From NCBI GenBank assembly GCA_018806985.1, contig JADANN010000422.1, positions 642,001-706,000 on the forward strand: a stretch of 64,000 bases of DNA. The letters run 5' to 3'. Source of the stretch: Angiostrongylus vasorum (Eukaryota; Nematoda; Chromadorea; Rhabditida; Metastrongylidae). Made by a program: the position numbers and the translations under genes. This document shows, piece by piece, positions 13,300-25,529 of the stretch; position 1 is the first letter of the stretch, and every line of letters begins with the position of its first letter. The notes beneath the pieces are model-generated. The model searched no databases, was not told the DNA's origin, and saw nothing but the letters and a program-made list of their open reading frames with translations.

Positions 13300-14690
13300 T
13301 TAATTGGTGGAGTGCAGCTGCACAGAGTACTACACGGTCGAGCACTGCGCCTGGGTCAGGCAGGTCATTGAATCAGCCTGAAGTATGGCGCGACGTCACG
13401 CGTGATACACCTCTAATTCAAGCAAAAACAAAAAATTCATGTTTTCGAAGAACCTCATTCATTCTGTGGTCCATTCCGTACACTTGTATTAAAATTGATG
13501 CTCTCATAACCATGTTATGAAATTCACTTAATAAGTTCAAAATCATGTTATGACGCCTGTTATTGCCATTGGACGTAAAGGTTCTAAAAACCATCAATTA
13601 AACCCTGTTAGCGTAGCTAACGGACGGTCAGTACAGCTACCGAGGGCGTGGCTTGTCAAGACCGCCCCTCTCAAAAGTACGACGTAAGTGATTCTCTTTA
13701 TTGCACTACGCGATACTTCTACTCTAAGCATTTTCCTCTTTTTCTCTTTCTTCCTCTTTCTATTACTTTTCTGTTGCTGTTTTCCTACCTCCTATTAAAA
13801 TTATTTTCCTTTATCTCTTAATATCAAAGCATCGTATACAGCTACACATGATTCACTGTTCATAAAACTTACAAGATTCTTAAGAGAAGCAATTTAACTT
13901 ACAATTCCTTCAATTCAATAAAGCAATCATTTGCTTTCACCTACGAATTCTACCATGCAAGGTTTTGATTCCCACTTGAGGAATGAAAACGCATGATATG
14001 ATTACGAGCCAAGTAAAGCAAATGAATGACGTCATTACTTAACACTAAGCGCTAGGTTTTGTACCGTCAATTGAACATTTTTTCTTATTTCAATATATCT
14101 CACTATTTTACAGATATGCGAATAAACTAAGGGATCGTTTCAATGTGACTCGTCATTTGGTCAATTCATCTAGACAAGATGGTACGTGTGTGCTTGAAAA
14201 TTAGATGGAAATAAAACATTTTTTGAACGAAAGAAGATTAGATATAACTGAAAGAAGTAGATTCTAGACGAGAAAAAAAAACAAATATCTGCGTAATTTA
14301 ACGACGACTTGCGATAAATCGCCTGCGATACCAATAGGGTCAGTATAATTCGGGGAGATACCAGATTCCCCTGAGAAGAATTGAGATCACACAAAAGGCT
14401 ATGAATACCCATGTTCCCTTATATAATTCCACTTCAAAACACTGTTCACACAAAAAAAAAGCTTCTTAATCTATCGCCAATCCATAAAGTTCTGGCAATA
14501 TCCAACTGATGAACACAGAGTCTTTTATTAGCCCTCTAAGTGCTTCATTACTGCTCGCCTCTCTTTAAATCATAACTATGTTCTTTTCCCACGTATGTTC
14601 TTTTCGATAACAAACTCTACGTATTACCTGGAGTCTTGCTTGTCCGCAGTCTTTTCTCGTCTTTTAACCCATTATAATCGTAGCTTTCAC
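13300..14690. other. Intergenic, nothing recognised
   Basis: AT-rich, with pyrimidine tracts near 13730-13800. ORFs are short and lack splice support. Confidence 0.4.
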
Positions 14691-14697
14691 ATAAAAA

Positions 14698-17600
14698 ATG
14701 AATTCCATTTCATTGCAGGACAATTCCATAAAGCAAGGCCGACTCGTTATTCACAACCAAACCTTGTTTTTATGCGGGTTTCTTATTGCAATGTTCATAG
14801 CTCCTCTCGTTGCTCTAGAATTCAATGTACAAGAAAGTGCAGTAAAAACTGTCCAACACTCTCATCGATTACGACACTCAAGAGGTAAACGATAGAATAA
14901 ATTATAAGAAAAAAAAAGAAAGTTTAGAATAAAATATAAAGTTATGATAAAATTGAAACAAAATATAAAAGATGTATTGAAATGTAAGATTTTTCCCTTA
15001 GAACATAAGACCGACCGACTCTAAAATCATGTTCTATTTCCGTTTGAAACTTTATCCTCTTTTTGTATGGCTTAATTTTGGCTATAGATACCATCAAAGC
15101 TTTCATCCTGTGATTGATGGTCCAACTTCACTTAAGGAAGAAACAAAATGCGTGCAAGTACTTGATATGCCACTAGTCTTTCCTTTAACAAATTTACCTT
15201 CTCGACGAGTTAACATCAAATGAATGAGTCGGATAAGCAATTCGTATTTCTTCTTCATAACGAGTAAGTCACAAAGGTATCGACCAATGCATAACACAAC
15301 GAAGACTTAGGCCCAACTAATGCAAACTGCAAACTGAGGAAACGACAATGATAAAAATCTTTGAATTTATATGTATTTGGTTTTGTGTTCACTCGAAATA
15401 TGATGAATCCAACTCTGTCAACAACCCAAACGATGCTATTTGTCACGACCGTACTTAGCCATTAATTCTAACACGTTCGCTGTCATCACCAGTGGTATAG
15501 ATAACAACTGTCCTGCTGCTCTAGAGCTTGAGCACTGACCAGTTGCAACGCGTAATTGTTTAAAATGTTTCTCGAAGCGAATGCCCGTTCGATTTGAAAG
15601 CAGTAATAGCATAAAAAGCCAGAATGAACAGCAAAATACTCAAAAATTAGAAGAGAGCACAACGGATATAGTAACAACTCTAAATCGATAGGTTTTAAAT
15701 GGATTTTTCTTGCTTTAAAAAACGAGCAAAGATCCCCTCTGGGCTCTCGTAGCATATTATTTTACTGCGAATAAAGGCGGAATTCACGTATTTTAAGACG
15801 ATTTTACCAATATAGTATTTAAACGCATCATCAACCCGGCGGTCCACTGGGTAATATTTGGAAGCAACATCGTAATGGGCTCATTTCTAAGCAGCCTGAG
15901 CATATAATAACACTGGAATTGCCGTGTTTACAAACACAGATAGACATCAGTAGACACAATCAAACCAGATACACATATACTCATACATCATACACACATA
16001 CATATATACACATACATATGCACACACACATAAACATATATACATAGACACACACATACATACACACATAAACACACAAAAAGAACACAAAAAAAAACAG
16101 CTGGAAATCATGGAAAAATTGCCGTGGTAAAATATTAAGCGCTACAGAAAAAAAACAAGGTTCTGAACAAATTGAACGACCGTCACTCACTAATACTCAA
16201 GTTCGTTAAGCCTTAGCCTACCTCTCCAAGAGGATTCCGTTGCTGACTCCCACATTAGTTAGGTTAAACAATGACTGAATTTACGATTCCTTTTACAAAC
16301 TGACTGCAAACAATGGCAGGTTTAGCTATTGAATTACAATTAAACTTTTTATTTACTGCTTTAATTTTACCAATTATTTCCTTCATGACATGGTATTATG
16401 TGAAACACCATCACAATGATACAGAGGAAACGGCAAAACTCGGAACCCTAGATGAGCTTCGTAACTGCAATCATCCCTTCAAGGGGGCTCACTGGTTACC
16501 CACTGCACCACCGCTGCCCTTGCTTAACCTTTCTCTCAGCCAGTTTTTTCACCTTTTCCACCTTCAGCTTAGCTAGGTTCAATCCCGATTTATGCTCCAA
16601 AGATCATTAACTTTGATAGCTCACTGCTGATAGTACCGTTAGGGTAAAAAAACTGGCTGAGAGAAAGACAAAGCAAGGCCATCGGTGGTGCAATGGATAA
16701 AACGTGAGACACCGGAGAGGTTAATAGCGGTGTGAAGGCTCGCAAGGATTTACGAGTTCTCCTCATATCTTAGCTTCATTGTGGTTATTCTACTATAATT
16801 TAAACACTATGTTAAAACGAAAACACGTTGACTTCAGCAGAGAAAAACAAGCATTTCCAATGAAGACCAGAACATGAATTTCACTACTTTGGATCAAATG
16901 CGTATTAAACAGATTATTACAAGGTGCTAATATTTCACAAACAAAATACATGTTATAAAGAACACCATGAAGACGTAATTGCATAAAAGCATCAAGGCGC
17001 AGAGTCCCTGGTCTCACACATTGAATCTGCCGTAATGAAAAACTGCTTTACTCCTCATGTTTTCACACACTTGAAAAATGACGCTTGCCCGAGGCCTTTG
17101 AAATTTATGAAAGCTCAAACATAGTGGGCAAATACTCTAGCAAATCCTTAACTGTAATAATATAAACAATATAACATGGTATAAAATATTGTAACTTGAA
17201 AACTTGGTTTTCAGGTAGTCGTTCATCGCCTTACAAGTCAGCCGCGTCCGTCACCACGAACACTAATTCACATAAATATGAATCATTCTCACTTAATTGC
17301 CCCCATGTTGCCGATGCTAACAATGATAAAGTCAGTCACTTTCGATCATTTCAATTAGAAAAAAGGAGATACTTTATAATCCTACCAGTCCCTTACATTT
17401 AGGTTCGCATAGAGGTCACCTGGACGTTAAATGACACTATATGGCTTAAGATTGAAGACGGTCAGAAGAAAATTTTCAACCATTTGACAACGTTCAATAA
17501 ACGAGTCGTTTCTGGTAACTATTTCGCAAGAACCTATAGAGAAATCTTTAGACTATTTCATTTTTTTTCTATCCTTTATCCATCGGCAAACTATTTCCTA

Positions 17601-18481
17601 TATTCTTCTTCCCCTTTCTCGCTTCTCGTATGTGGGTAGATATCACATCACTTTTCTCGAAGACATTAGCAAGGACGGCATGGCTGGGCAGAAGGCTGCC
17701 TTAATTTCTGATGCCTGTCAGTCAGTAAGCAGTAATCTGTACTGCTGGTGTTCTAGATGAATCGACTTCGCTGACTTCTACATCATTAAACCAAAGATCA
17801 AAACCTTGTCCAAGAATATTGTAGTACAACAATCTTAATAAATAATACCTTCCTTAGCAAACTACTACGTATCCCTTTTTTTTGATAGATCGGCGCTCGA
17901 AACTACTACGACACAATTTCCCTCCTTCTCCAACGATTGTGTATAAGTCTTCATATACAACTCTTCATGTGACATTAATATTTCCATTGATAATACTCTT
18001 TAATACTCGTACCTCGACGCTTGACCACCTAATTTCAAATGTTTCCGACACTCAGAGTCACCAATTACCGGCTAGTTAGCGATTTAGATAATTTCTTCGG
18101 CACAAAAAATTGCGTGGAGACATATTCGACTTATGTTTACTAGCCAAAACTTAGTCGATCTCGAACTCTTCTTGCCAATTTTCATGGCCAAATCATGATT
18201 CTATACGTTAGCTGCCAAGCGCTCATACTTAGGAAGTCCATAGTGATTAGTTTGTTGAACTTTTAGCAAACAAATTTGCAGGTAAAACTGTTCTTCGTGT
18301 GCTTCTAAACAACGGTCGGTATTTCTTCGATTATGACGAACTCACGGGTGACTTTTCAATGGAAATTAGACCAGTACACGAAAACGACGACGCTGGCGTG
18401 TGGCAATGTCACGTTACGGTATACCAACAAGGAAATACCCATACGCTTACGAGCAGAAGCAGGGTCAAAGTACCCCATGAA
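14698..18481 (+). CDS. Ig-domain protein, secreted or membrane, partial
   Basis: Four exons fit with matching phases. 14698 or 14719-14884 is the hydrophobic leader TLFLCGFLIAMFIAPLVALE followed by a basic stretch and ends in phase 1. 17215-17330 holds B-strand cysteine ESFSLNCPHV. 17403-17514 holds the C-strand tryptophan VTWTLNDTIW. 18282-18481 holds FSMEIRPVHENDDAGVWQCH with the F-strand Asp-x-Gly/Ala-x-Trp-x-Cys signature. Together they form one Ig domain with both disulphide cysteines and the core tryptophan. The start is either ATG 14698 or an upstream exon spliced at CATTGCAG|14719. The last exon probably ends at GAA|GTCAGT. I cannot assign an orthologue; nematode zig/rig-type adhesion proteins are possible. 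Downstream exons were not found, unless 25282-25513 is the tail. Confidence 0.65.
15966..16085. repeat. CA/TA-rich low-complexity tract
   Basis: Interrupted CACATA/CATATA units over about 120 bp. Confidence 0.85.
16490..16790. repeat. Family C variant, inverted pair
   Basis: The left arm CACTGCACCACCG...CTTTCTCTCAGCCAG (about 16498-16545) is the near-exact reverse complement of CTGGCTGAGAGAAAG...CGGTGGTGCAATGG (about 16652-16693). The spacer contains the family C 5' start, CAGCTTAGCTAGGTTCAATC. The right copy continues to a CTTAGCTTCATTGTGGTTAT tail. It lies in intron 1 of the Ig gene. Confidence 0.75.
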
Positions 18482-18489
18482 GTCAGTTC

Positions 18490-21400
18490 CTTCAGATTTC
18501 TTATTAAGAAAGGAGAAAAAAATCTTGAAAACATAGAAAAAGATCCTTGAAACATTTTGAAACCTTCCCATGTACAACTAATTACTAAGCAAATATTCTA
18601 ATCTACTCTCCTATACCAAGGTCCTTCTCAAGAACCTTTCATGCGAATTTCAAATGAGAGCGTCACTTTATTTAATGTTTACCAATTAGTTTTCTCCCTA
18701 CATTCTTTCAGAACATCTGAGAAATCTAGTGAAATAATGTAATCTCTTAATAACGAACTAAGTTAAAACTATGAATACCAACTTCATTAGTTGTACATCA
18801 CAAATACAGAAATCATGCTACAAAAAAAATAAAGTCACTGCTACAATTTGCTGATTGACTTCCCTGGTGAATGCACACGAAGCAGATCCACTCCTTATAA
18901 ATGACATGCCTTAGCTTAAACCGAATTTCCGTCGTGCCCGGAAGACCGCGACATTGAATGAGATGTAGTTGATGAGACTACGCTCAACTTAGTGTCGAGA
19001 CTATTTTCTAACCATGGTTTTGCTAGTGTGAATTCAAGTGAAGACTTTGAAGAGCGAATTTACAAGTTCTAAAATGTAATGTCATGAATACATATGCGAC
19101 GACGTGATCTCTATAGGAGTCATACCATGCGAAAATAGTGGCTGCTTCTACTTTTGAATCAACATATCTCAGGTCATAGTAAATTTTAGTGACTGAAATG
19201 TGAGTTGTTAAAAAGACGAAGTTTTTTGCCTATAGGATTTCGTTACTACTTTTTAAAAAGTTTTAGTTCTAAACATATTTAAACTAGGAAGGGCACTGTA
19301 TAGAAAGCATAAATTATACACGTTGTGATTAGAAACGTTGAAGTAGTCTTCTTTATAAATATATAAAATTTCAAACTCCTAAGATAATTAGGCGTTCAAT
19401 GATGTATGGTCAGTTATAAAACCCGCTTCGTTGCGAAAGGTATAAGGAAGGGCCGCTAAGGACAACGCATGACGATCTTGTCGCCAATTATATCGTTTTT
19501 GTCGTCTTACCATTTACTGGACACATTCTTTCTCCACAAAACACTCCCAATATGGGAGATGAATTTAAAAAAAGAAAAAAAATAAATAATTAGAATGTAT
19601 AAAAACTCTATGGGAAAGCGTTGCAAATTTTCCCTTCACTTTCTTCTAAAGATTTGTTACCTCTTAAAGAAACATAGAATCCGATCCTATTTTGAAAAAT
19701 GTTGGAAATTTTACAGCACTGTATTCTATACAAGCACTCTAGACTGAAGAAGTGCAATTAAGATCGATAGGGAAAATAACGACTAGAGGATGATGGAAAA
19801 TGCGGGACAAGAGATAGCATCAGTAATAATACCATCTTCATTAATTCAAATTAGCTGGTAGTAGGCCCTCAAGTGATAGATTGCCCTTCTTCACCAATTT
19901 CATGAGCGAATTCATTGCAAAATGTCACGACCCACGCATATTTCACATTAGCATACATCACTGCACTCGAACCTCATTGTCTTTGCCATCGGTCTAATTT
20001 GACCGATAAGAATTATTCTCCAGTCAGTCTTAAGGTGCGCTACAAATCTACGATTCGCCTTCAATCCATGAACCTTAAATCAGTTGGCCGAGAAAATGCA
20101 GTGCTCCAGGAGCTGGGATTTAAAAGCGGACCAAAAGCGAGTATTAAAAAGCATCACTTGCGATGAGGTGTAAATGGATGCAAAGGGTGGGCTCATATAT
20201 CACTGCGTCAAAATGATTAATGCACTTCATATGCACGCAGTGGGATTCATACACACTGGCGAATGCGGTTGAGTGAGTTCGGATTGTATCTTACACATAA
20301 GTTAGGCCAAATCCTGTAATAAATGCAAATGTAAGTGGATAATGAATGGGAAACCGGTACAGGGTAGTGTTTAACAAATAAGCTCCACGTGAGTTCGCCA
20401 AGCTACCCAGAGCCACACGCAGAAGAACAGAGCCTGGGAGAGTGATGAAACGCATTTGTCGTCTTCTAAAGATTCGCAAGCATTCTGAACCCTAGGACAC
20501 AACGTTAGATATTTATATTATAGACATAGATATTTTTTCGGTAACTGACTATAAATTCTCCTTTAGTGGATATACAAGGAATTCACTACACTAAAGATAT
20601 GTAAGAAACATTCGCCTTGAATATATGCACAATTTTTACAAAGTTCTGTTCCATTCTTAAACTTTGTTGGGATTAAAATATTCAAAAAGAGGGAATGAAA
20701 GTTGGATTGTTAAAATTCCTAACAGATGCGCAGGAGCCACAAAAATCAGCGATACACTAACAGATACCATAGATTTCTATTCTACAAAATCCCAACTGCT
20801 CAGTCGAATCGAGTGGTCGAAATTCGAGTTTCGATGAAAAAGAAAACGAAACGAAAGTGCGCTTCGTGGACTTCAAAAATAAGAACTCTGATGGTGTAGA
20901 ACAAAAGAACTTTCATCTTGACGTCAAAGATCCGTAGATTTCAATGGTCTTTATTCCAGTTAATAAAGTGAAAAAGTCAAAAATAAATAAATAAAAAACG
21001 AAAAAATAAAAAAGTTACGAAAATTTTATATGAGCTCGGATATGTTGGTGGAAATTCTGAAAGCGGTCATTGTTTTCGAACCTTATGCACTACTAAAAAT
21101 AATGAATATTGGGGGTTATTTGTTAGAATGCATTCAAATCATGAACGGATGAGTGCTCAGAAAAACTTCAGGTATATGTTCTTGGAATAACGTTACGTTT
21201 CTGATTTCTTAACATCTACGACATCAATCTACATTAGCACACTATCCTTGAATCCACTCCTTGAATCCATACAAAACAACTGCTTTTCGTGGTTAAGGAT
21301 TTCTCATAATATCAATTAAGCATAACTAAACATTTACAGCGCTTCCGAAAATGCTGCGATACTGGAAACAGAGTTAATTGTTCCCTCATTTTACTTCGAC

Positions 21401-23250
21401 CTAAGTTGTAGATTTCAGCATCGATCACATAGCGCTGATCAGCATGCTGTAACTTCACGAGTCATTTCGGACCACCAATCAATACAGCAGCACAAGAAAA
21501 AAAAGAACCTTGGGAAGTTAGAAGACCTTACAAGCTTACATCTTTCATGAGGAACGATCAAGTATTACAAATCAATAGGTAAGCGGGCGTCATAAATAAT
21601 CTGGCTTATTTCTGCAAAACATGCGTTGCAACTGTCAGGCATAAAAGCAAGAATGAAGGAAACTGGATGACGACGCTCTTCCAAACCACCCATTTAAAAC
21701 ATTTAACCACACATCTGGGTATGCTTCTCGCAACGAATTAATCAGAGTCAGCTAATACAAGGCGAAAATGTGAAACTGTTGGAGTTATTCAGAGGTAGGG
21801 AAAAAATACTGGACACACGTTTGAAATGATACAGATACACTTATTGCTTAGTTGCCTACAAGTGTCAAGAATTACAGTTAGAACCCAGTATATCAAGGAA
21901 AGCAGCCAAAGAAACGTTTACTCGGCTAAGATAAAGGCAAGACACCAAGACACCTCTTTGCAATTTTAAAAATAAGGATGATCATACGAAGTACTGAAAA
22001 CCAGCAACTACTTCCCCATCGCCGACAGTGCGATTCATACGTGACGCTGACGGTCCAGTTCACTACCGTTTCCCAAATGAAAAGAGTACCTCAATTTTTC
22101 TAAGGTCCTTTCTTCACACTAAAATCTGTGTTTTTGTGGTAATTTCTGTTACTTTTATGTTTCACGTATCCTCTTCGGTATTTTTCTGTCTTCTATTGCT
22201 GTTTATAACATTCTTAATAGAGTGCGCGATTAAAAACATCTCACCCACTATGCAATCACGAGACTGTCAGTCTGGTTAGGCCGTTCCAGGATATATGTTC
22301 AGCATACTCTGGTTTCTCTTCCATATTTACCTGAATTTGATAAAAGGAAACTTGACACCCAGAGAAACTACCAAGAGCTATGTGTGGAAGCAAGCTGATG
22401 AGTGCGCACTCCATCTACCTGCGTAGGGATACCCTCTTCATTAGCTAGTTGACGAACAAACTCCTAAGGAAAACATTTTTCTTGTACACTACTAAGCGTA
22501 GAACACACTTCTCGGAACTTGGTAATAACTTGATAACAATATCAGTGAAGGCGAGGGAAGCTTCTCGCCATAGAACCTGTACGGCAAAATAAACCGCCGG
22601 AAACGAGCTATATATGGTCCAAACGGGTACATAATTTTTTCTTTGGATGTAGATCAGCTGCCTTGTGTAGTATGGCCTTGAAAAGGTAATCTGACCCATT
22701 GATACAGGCATAATTCACAGACTTATTACATGGGGGATGGTGGAGTATTTGTTATATGTCTCATTTCTCTTTTCTGCTGTTCATTTTTGTCGCACGGAGT
22801 TCCTTGTTGGATCTTTCACATTAATTCGACAGCCTACCACCCAAATGTTGTGCTACCGTAGAACGAGAAAGCCTATATTCTTCACAAACCACTTTTCGGA
22901 GTACTTAGATACATTATACACGCTCTATACCCGAACTTTATACACAAAAAACGAAAACACATTACAATAACAATTTTTTTCGAGTAATATTTTTGCATGC
23001 CTTATAATCACCACAACCTGCAACCCACATAACAAACACTTTTTAAGTAGCATTTACACAGAGTTGTAACCACTATGGCTCCAAAACCTTTGCATTTTAC
23101 AATTCTCATATACGATTTTACAATCTATCACTTCTATCACCAGTTTTTTTTTGCGGCAGTTCTCCAAATATTCCAAACAAAACATGCCCTCCATTGGCTG
23201 CATCTAATTCTCACCTACTTAGGATATATTCCAGTAGATTTAACCGAAAT
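18490..23250. other. Long gene-poor interval
   Basis: No confident exon or repeat-family member. ORFs at 19915-20166 and 22028-22279 (the latter hydrophobic) are unsupported. If the Ig gene continues to the tail exon at 25282, this is intronic. Confidence 0.35.
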
Positions 23251-23257
23251 GTCGTTA

Positions 23258-23470
23258 GCTCGACCACGCGCCCAGAAGTCACCAAAACTTCTATCCTCCA
23301 GGGTCGTCAAATTGGTACCAGACTTGCCTGGGTGAATAAGACCTCTGATTTGATACACCTATAGGCCAGTTGTATAACGCAGATATGCACTCAGTCATCT
23401 CTAATGATGCCTGAAGAAGTCGAATGCACGGCGCATTCCTCAGCGATTGGTCAACGTCGAACACTTTACC
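23258..23470 (+). repeat. Family A SINE, head missing
   Basis: The body TCAAATTGGTACCAGACTTG near 23307 and the tail GAAGTCGAATGCACGGCGCA near 23416 match family A. The tRNA-like head is lost. Confidence 0.7.
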
Positions 23471-24109
23471 CATTACCCTTATCACTATGCTGCGAAGCCG
23501 AGACCAAATACTAACACCAGTATAGTTGGGTGGTGGCCAATTTTTTTCATCATACAAAAATGGAGAATTTTTAAAAAGCATGGGTACGTAAGATATCTCA
23601 AACGATACGAAGAATGAACGCATTTCTTCATCTCTGTAACAGCATTCACAGCCTTCATAAACCACCGTTTTTTTGCCCGCATCTGATAGTTCATCCTCCC
23701 GCTACACTTCAGATTTTTATCGGCAATAAGCACAAAAGATATTATCGGTACAATCTCGATTATCAGTTAATGGAAAACGGAGCATAATTCATTTGCAGCC
23801 GATCTCGTTCAAACCTATACAATTCAAATTTTACCAGCAACTGACTGTTGGCACATTTTCTAGCGGTGTGATGATTCGAAAAGTTCGCATGTGGTCGATT
23901 GGTACAAATAAAAACATTATGAACACCAAAATATGCCTTTCGAACTTCACAAAGCAAGTAATCATGTAAACCTGTGTTTCGACAAAAACCCTGACTCACT
24001 CAACTTCTTATTCTACTGCGGTAGGAAAAATTGGCGCCAAATTTGTCTGAGAACAGTTCGCTCACTCCAATCCAAGGCGGTAGGCTGCAGTCCAGTTATC
24101 TCAGGACCT

Positions 24110-24475
24110 CATGGAGAATCGACTCTACCAGCATTCAAGAGAAACCCAGACAGAGGCTATAAAAGTTAGAAAATCTTTGTGTATGGTGGATGCGAGGAAA
24201 CAAATGGGATAAAACAATTCTGGGATCCCCATAGTACATGTGATGTCGAATCATATTATAATAAAAAATATCCCACAAAATCCTACTGAAGACTGACAGC
24301 AATGTGACTGCATGGCGAGTGACCAGCATTCAAGAATATTCGTGACGTAGGCGATAATTCCTCAAGAAACCCGGACACAGGCTACAAAAGTTAGATCTTT
24401 GTGTATGGTGGATGCGAGGAAACAAATGGGATAAAACAGTACTGGGATCCCCAGAGTACATACAATGAGTCCTTC
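24110..24475 (+). repeat. Direct repeat of about 100 bp, two copies
   Basis: A block containing TTTGTGTATGGTGGATGCGA then GGAAACAAATGGGATAAAAC occurs at about 24130-24236 and again at about 24365-24466, roughly 220 bp apart. Both are preceded by CCAGCATTCAAGA and AGAAACCC/CAAGAAACCC. The upstream flank also resembles a variant block near 39955-40020. Confidence 0.75.
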
Positions 24476-24864
24476 CATTCGCACTAGAGTTAGATATGTC
24501 ACATGAGGATAAAATTAGCAAAGGAGAACAAAGAGGATACGTGGAACATCGAGACAGAAACGGGCACAAAAACATGTGGAAAAAATTGAGTTGTAGAGCG
24601 AGAAGCACAACAAAAAGGGCGGGCATATCCGTTAGAAGCAGGCCGAATTCATCAATTACATATAATTCAAACCATGTGCGGCGAAAAAATCAGGCGTCAG
24701 CAACAAAAGATAAAGTGCTAGTATTGATTAATGGTACGATTTTCCAAAGAAAAAAAGTAGCTCGATTAAAATCTAGAGGTTTCGTGTATGGTTACTACCT
24801 GGTACAGTTCTAAAGACGCAACTTATATATTGTATAACGTTATTTCGCAGTTCGCAAAATGAGA

Positions 24865-25196
24865 ATACTTACTTGCTCGGATGCTTGAATGGCCTGTCTT
24901 CACTGGTTGTGCAGACCCCAGCACAATTTCCACCTTTTAGGAGTTTTGCTGGTTTAGCCATTGTGGTTGCCTGGAGTCCCAATATCAGCCAGGCTAAGGG
25001 CCGCCCCAGATCTTCATCACCACAGGCAGTCGCCGCGCGTGTGGATCAGAAAGGACACTTGCCACCAGGCGACTAGTTCTGATACCAGGACGGTGGTGGA
25101 TTCTGGTATTTGTTTACTCTTAGCTGATTTTCCTAATGGAAACGCCGGACTCCCTCTCAACATGGGAGTCCTTGCCGGGGAATGGATCCCCTAATA
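24865..25196 (+). repeat. Family B repeat, 3' truncated
   Basis: Very similar to the 1300-1700 copy, including TTTAGCCATTGTGGTTGCCT and CACAGGCAGTCGCCGCGCGT. It breaks off after GGGGAATGGATCCCC. Confidence 0.8.
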
Positions 25197-25281
25197 AGAA
25201 TACTGGTACTAAAAAACCGAAAAACAATACAACTAACACGGAAAACAAGTAACAAAGCAATACACTCTACCAGTATTTCAG

Positions 25282-25513
25282 AGAAGAAACGAAACGCCCG
25301 AACACAGTGGTGTTTGACCGTCATGCGCAGCAGATAGCAAAACCTCGACACGCCCACGCCTCTATAGACTACGAGATGAGCATGAAAGAGTTCGACGAAG
25401 AGTCATACTACTCACCACGATCACGTATACGCAGTACATACTTCAATCAAGCACCATCAAACATATACTTATCACTTGTTATGGCAAAAGTTTTGATACT
25501 GCTTGTGAATTAG
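25282..25513 (+). CDS. Possible C-terminal cytoplasmic-tail exon
   Basis: The acceptor TATTTCAG ends at 25281, and an open frame runs to TAG at 25511-25513. The peptide is hydrophilic and tyrosine-rich (IDYEMSMKEFDEESYYSPRS), typical of an intracellular tail. It enters in phase 2, while the last located Ig exon (18481) ends in phase 0. Intermediate exons, including a membrane segment, would be needed to join them, and I could not find them. It could also be a separate gene or a chance ORF. The stop lies a few tens of bases from the probable INTS9 3' end on the other strand. Confidence 0.35.
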
Positions 25514-25529
25514 TAACACAGTAGAGGTC

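Noticed and set aside
16313..16576. ORF starting MAGLAIELQLNF with a hydrophobic segment
   Set aside because: It looks like a membrane leader, but half of it runs into the inverted C repeat, it has no clear splice donor, and the Ig gene exons already join in phase without it.
22028..22279. Hydrophobic ORF that could be the membrane span of the Ig protein
   Set aside because: No convincing acceptor or donor and no phase link to the Ig or tail exons.
24873..25194. Overlapping ORFs beginning MLGCLNGLSS and MWLPGVPISA
   Set aside because: Both read through a family B repeat; the same peptides recur at other B copies.
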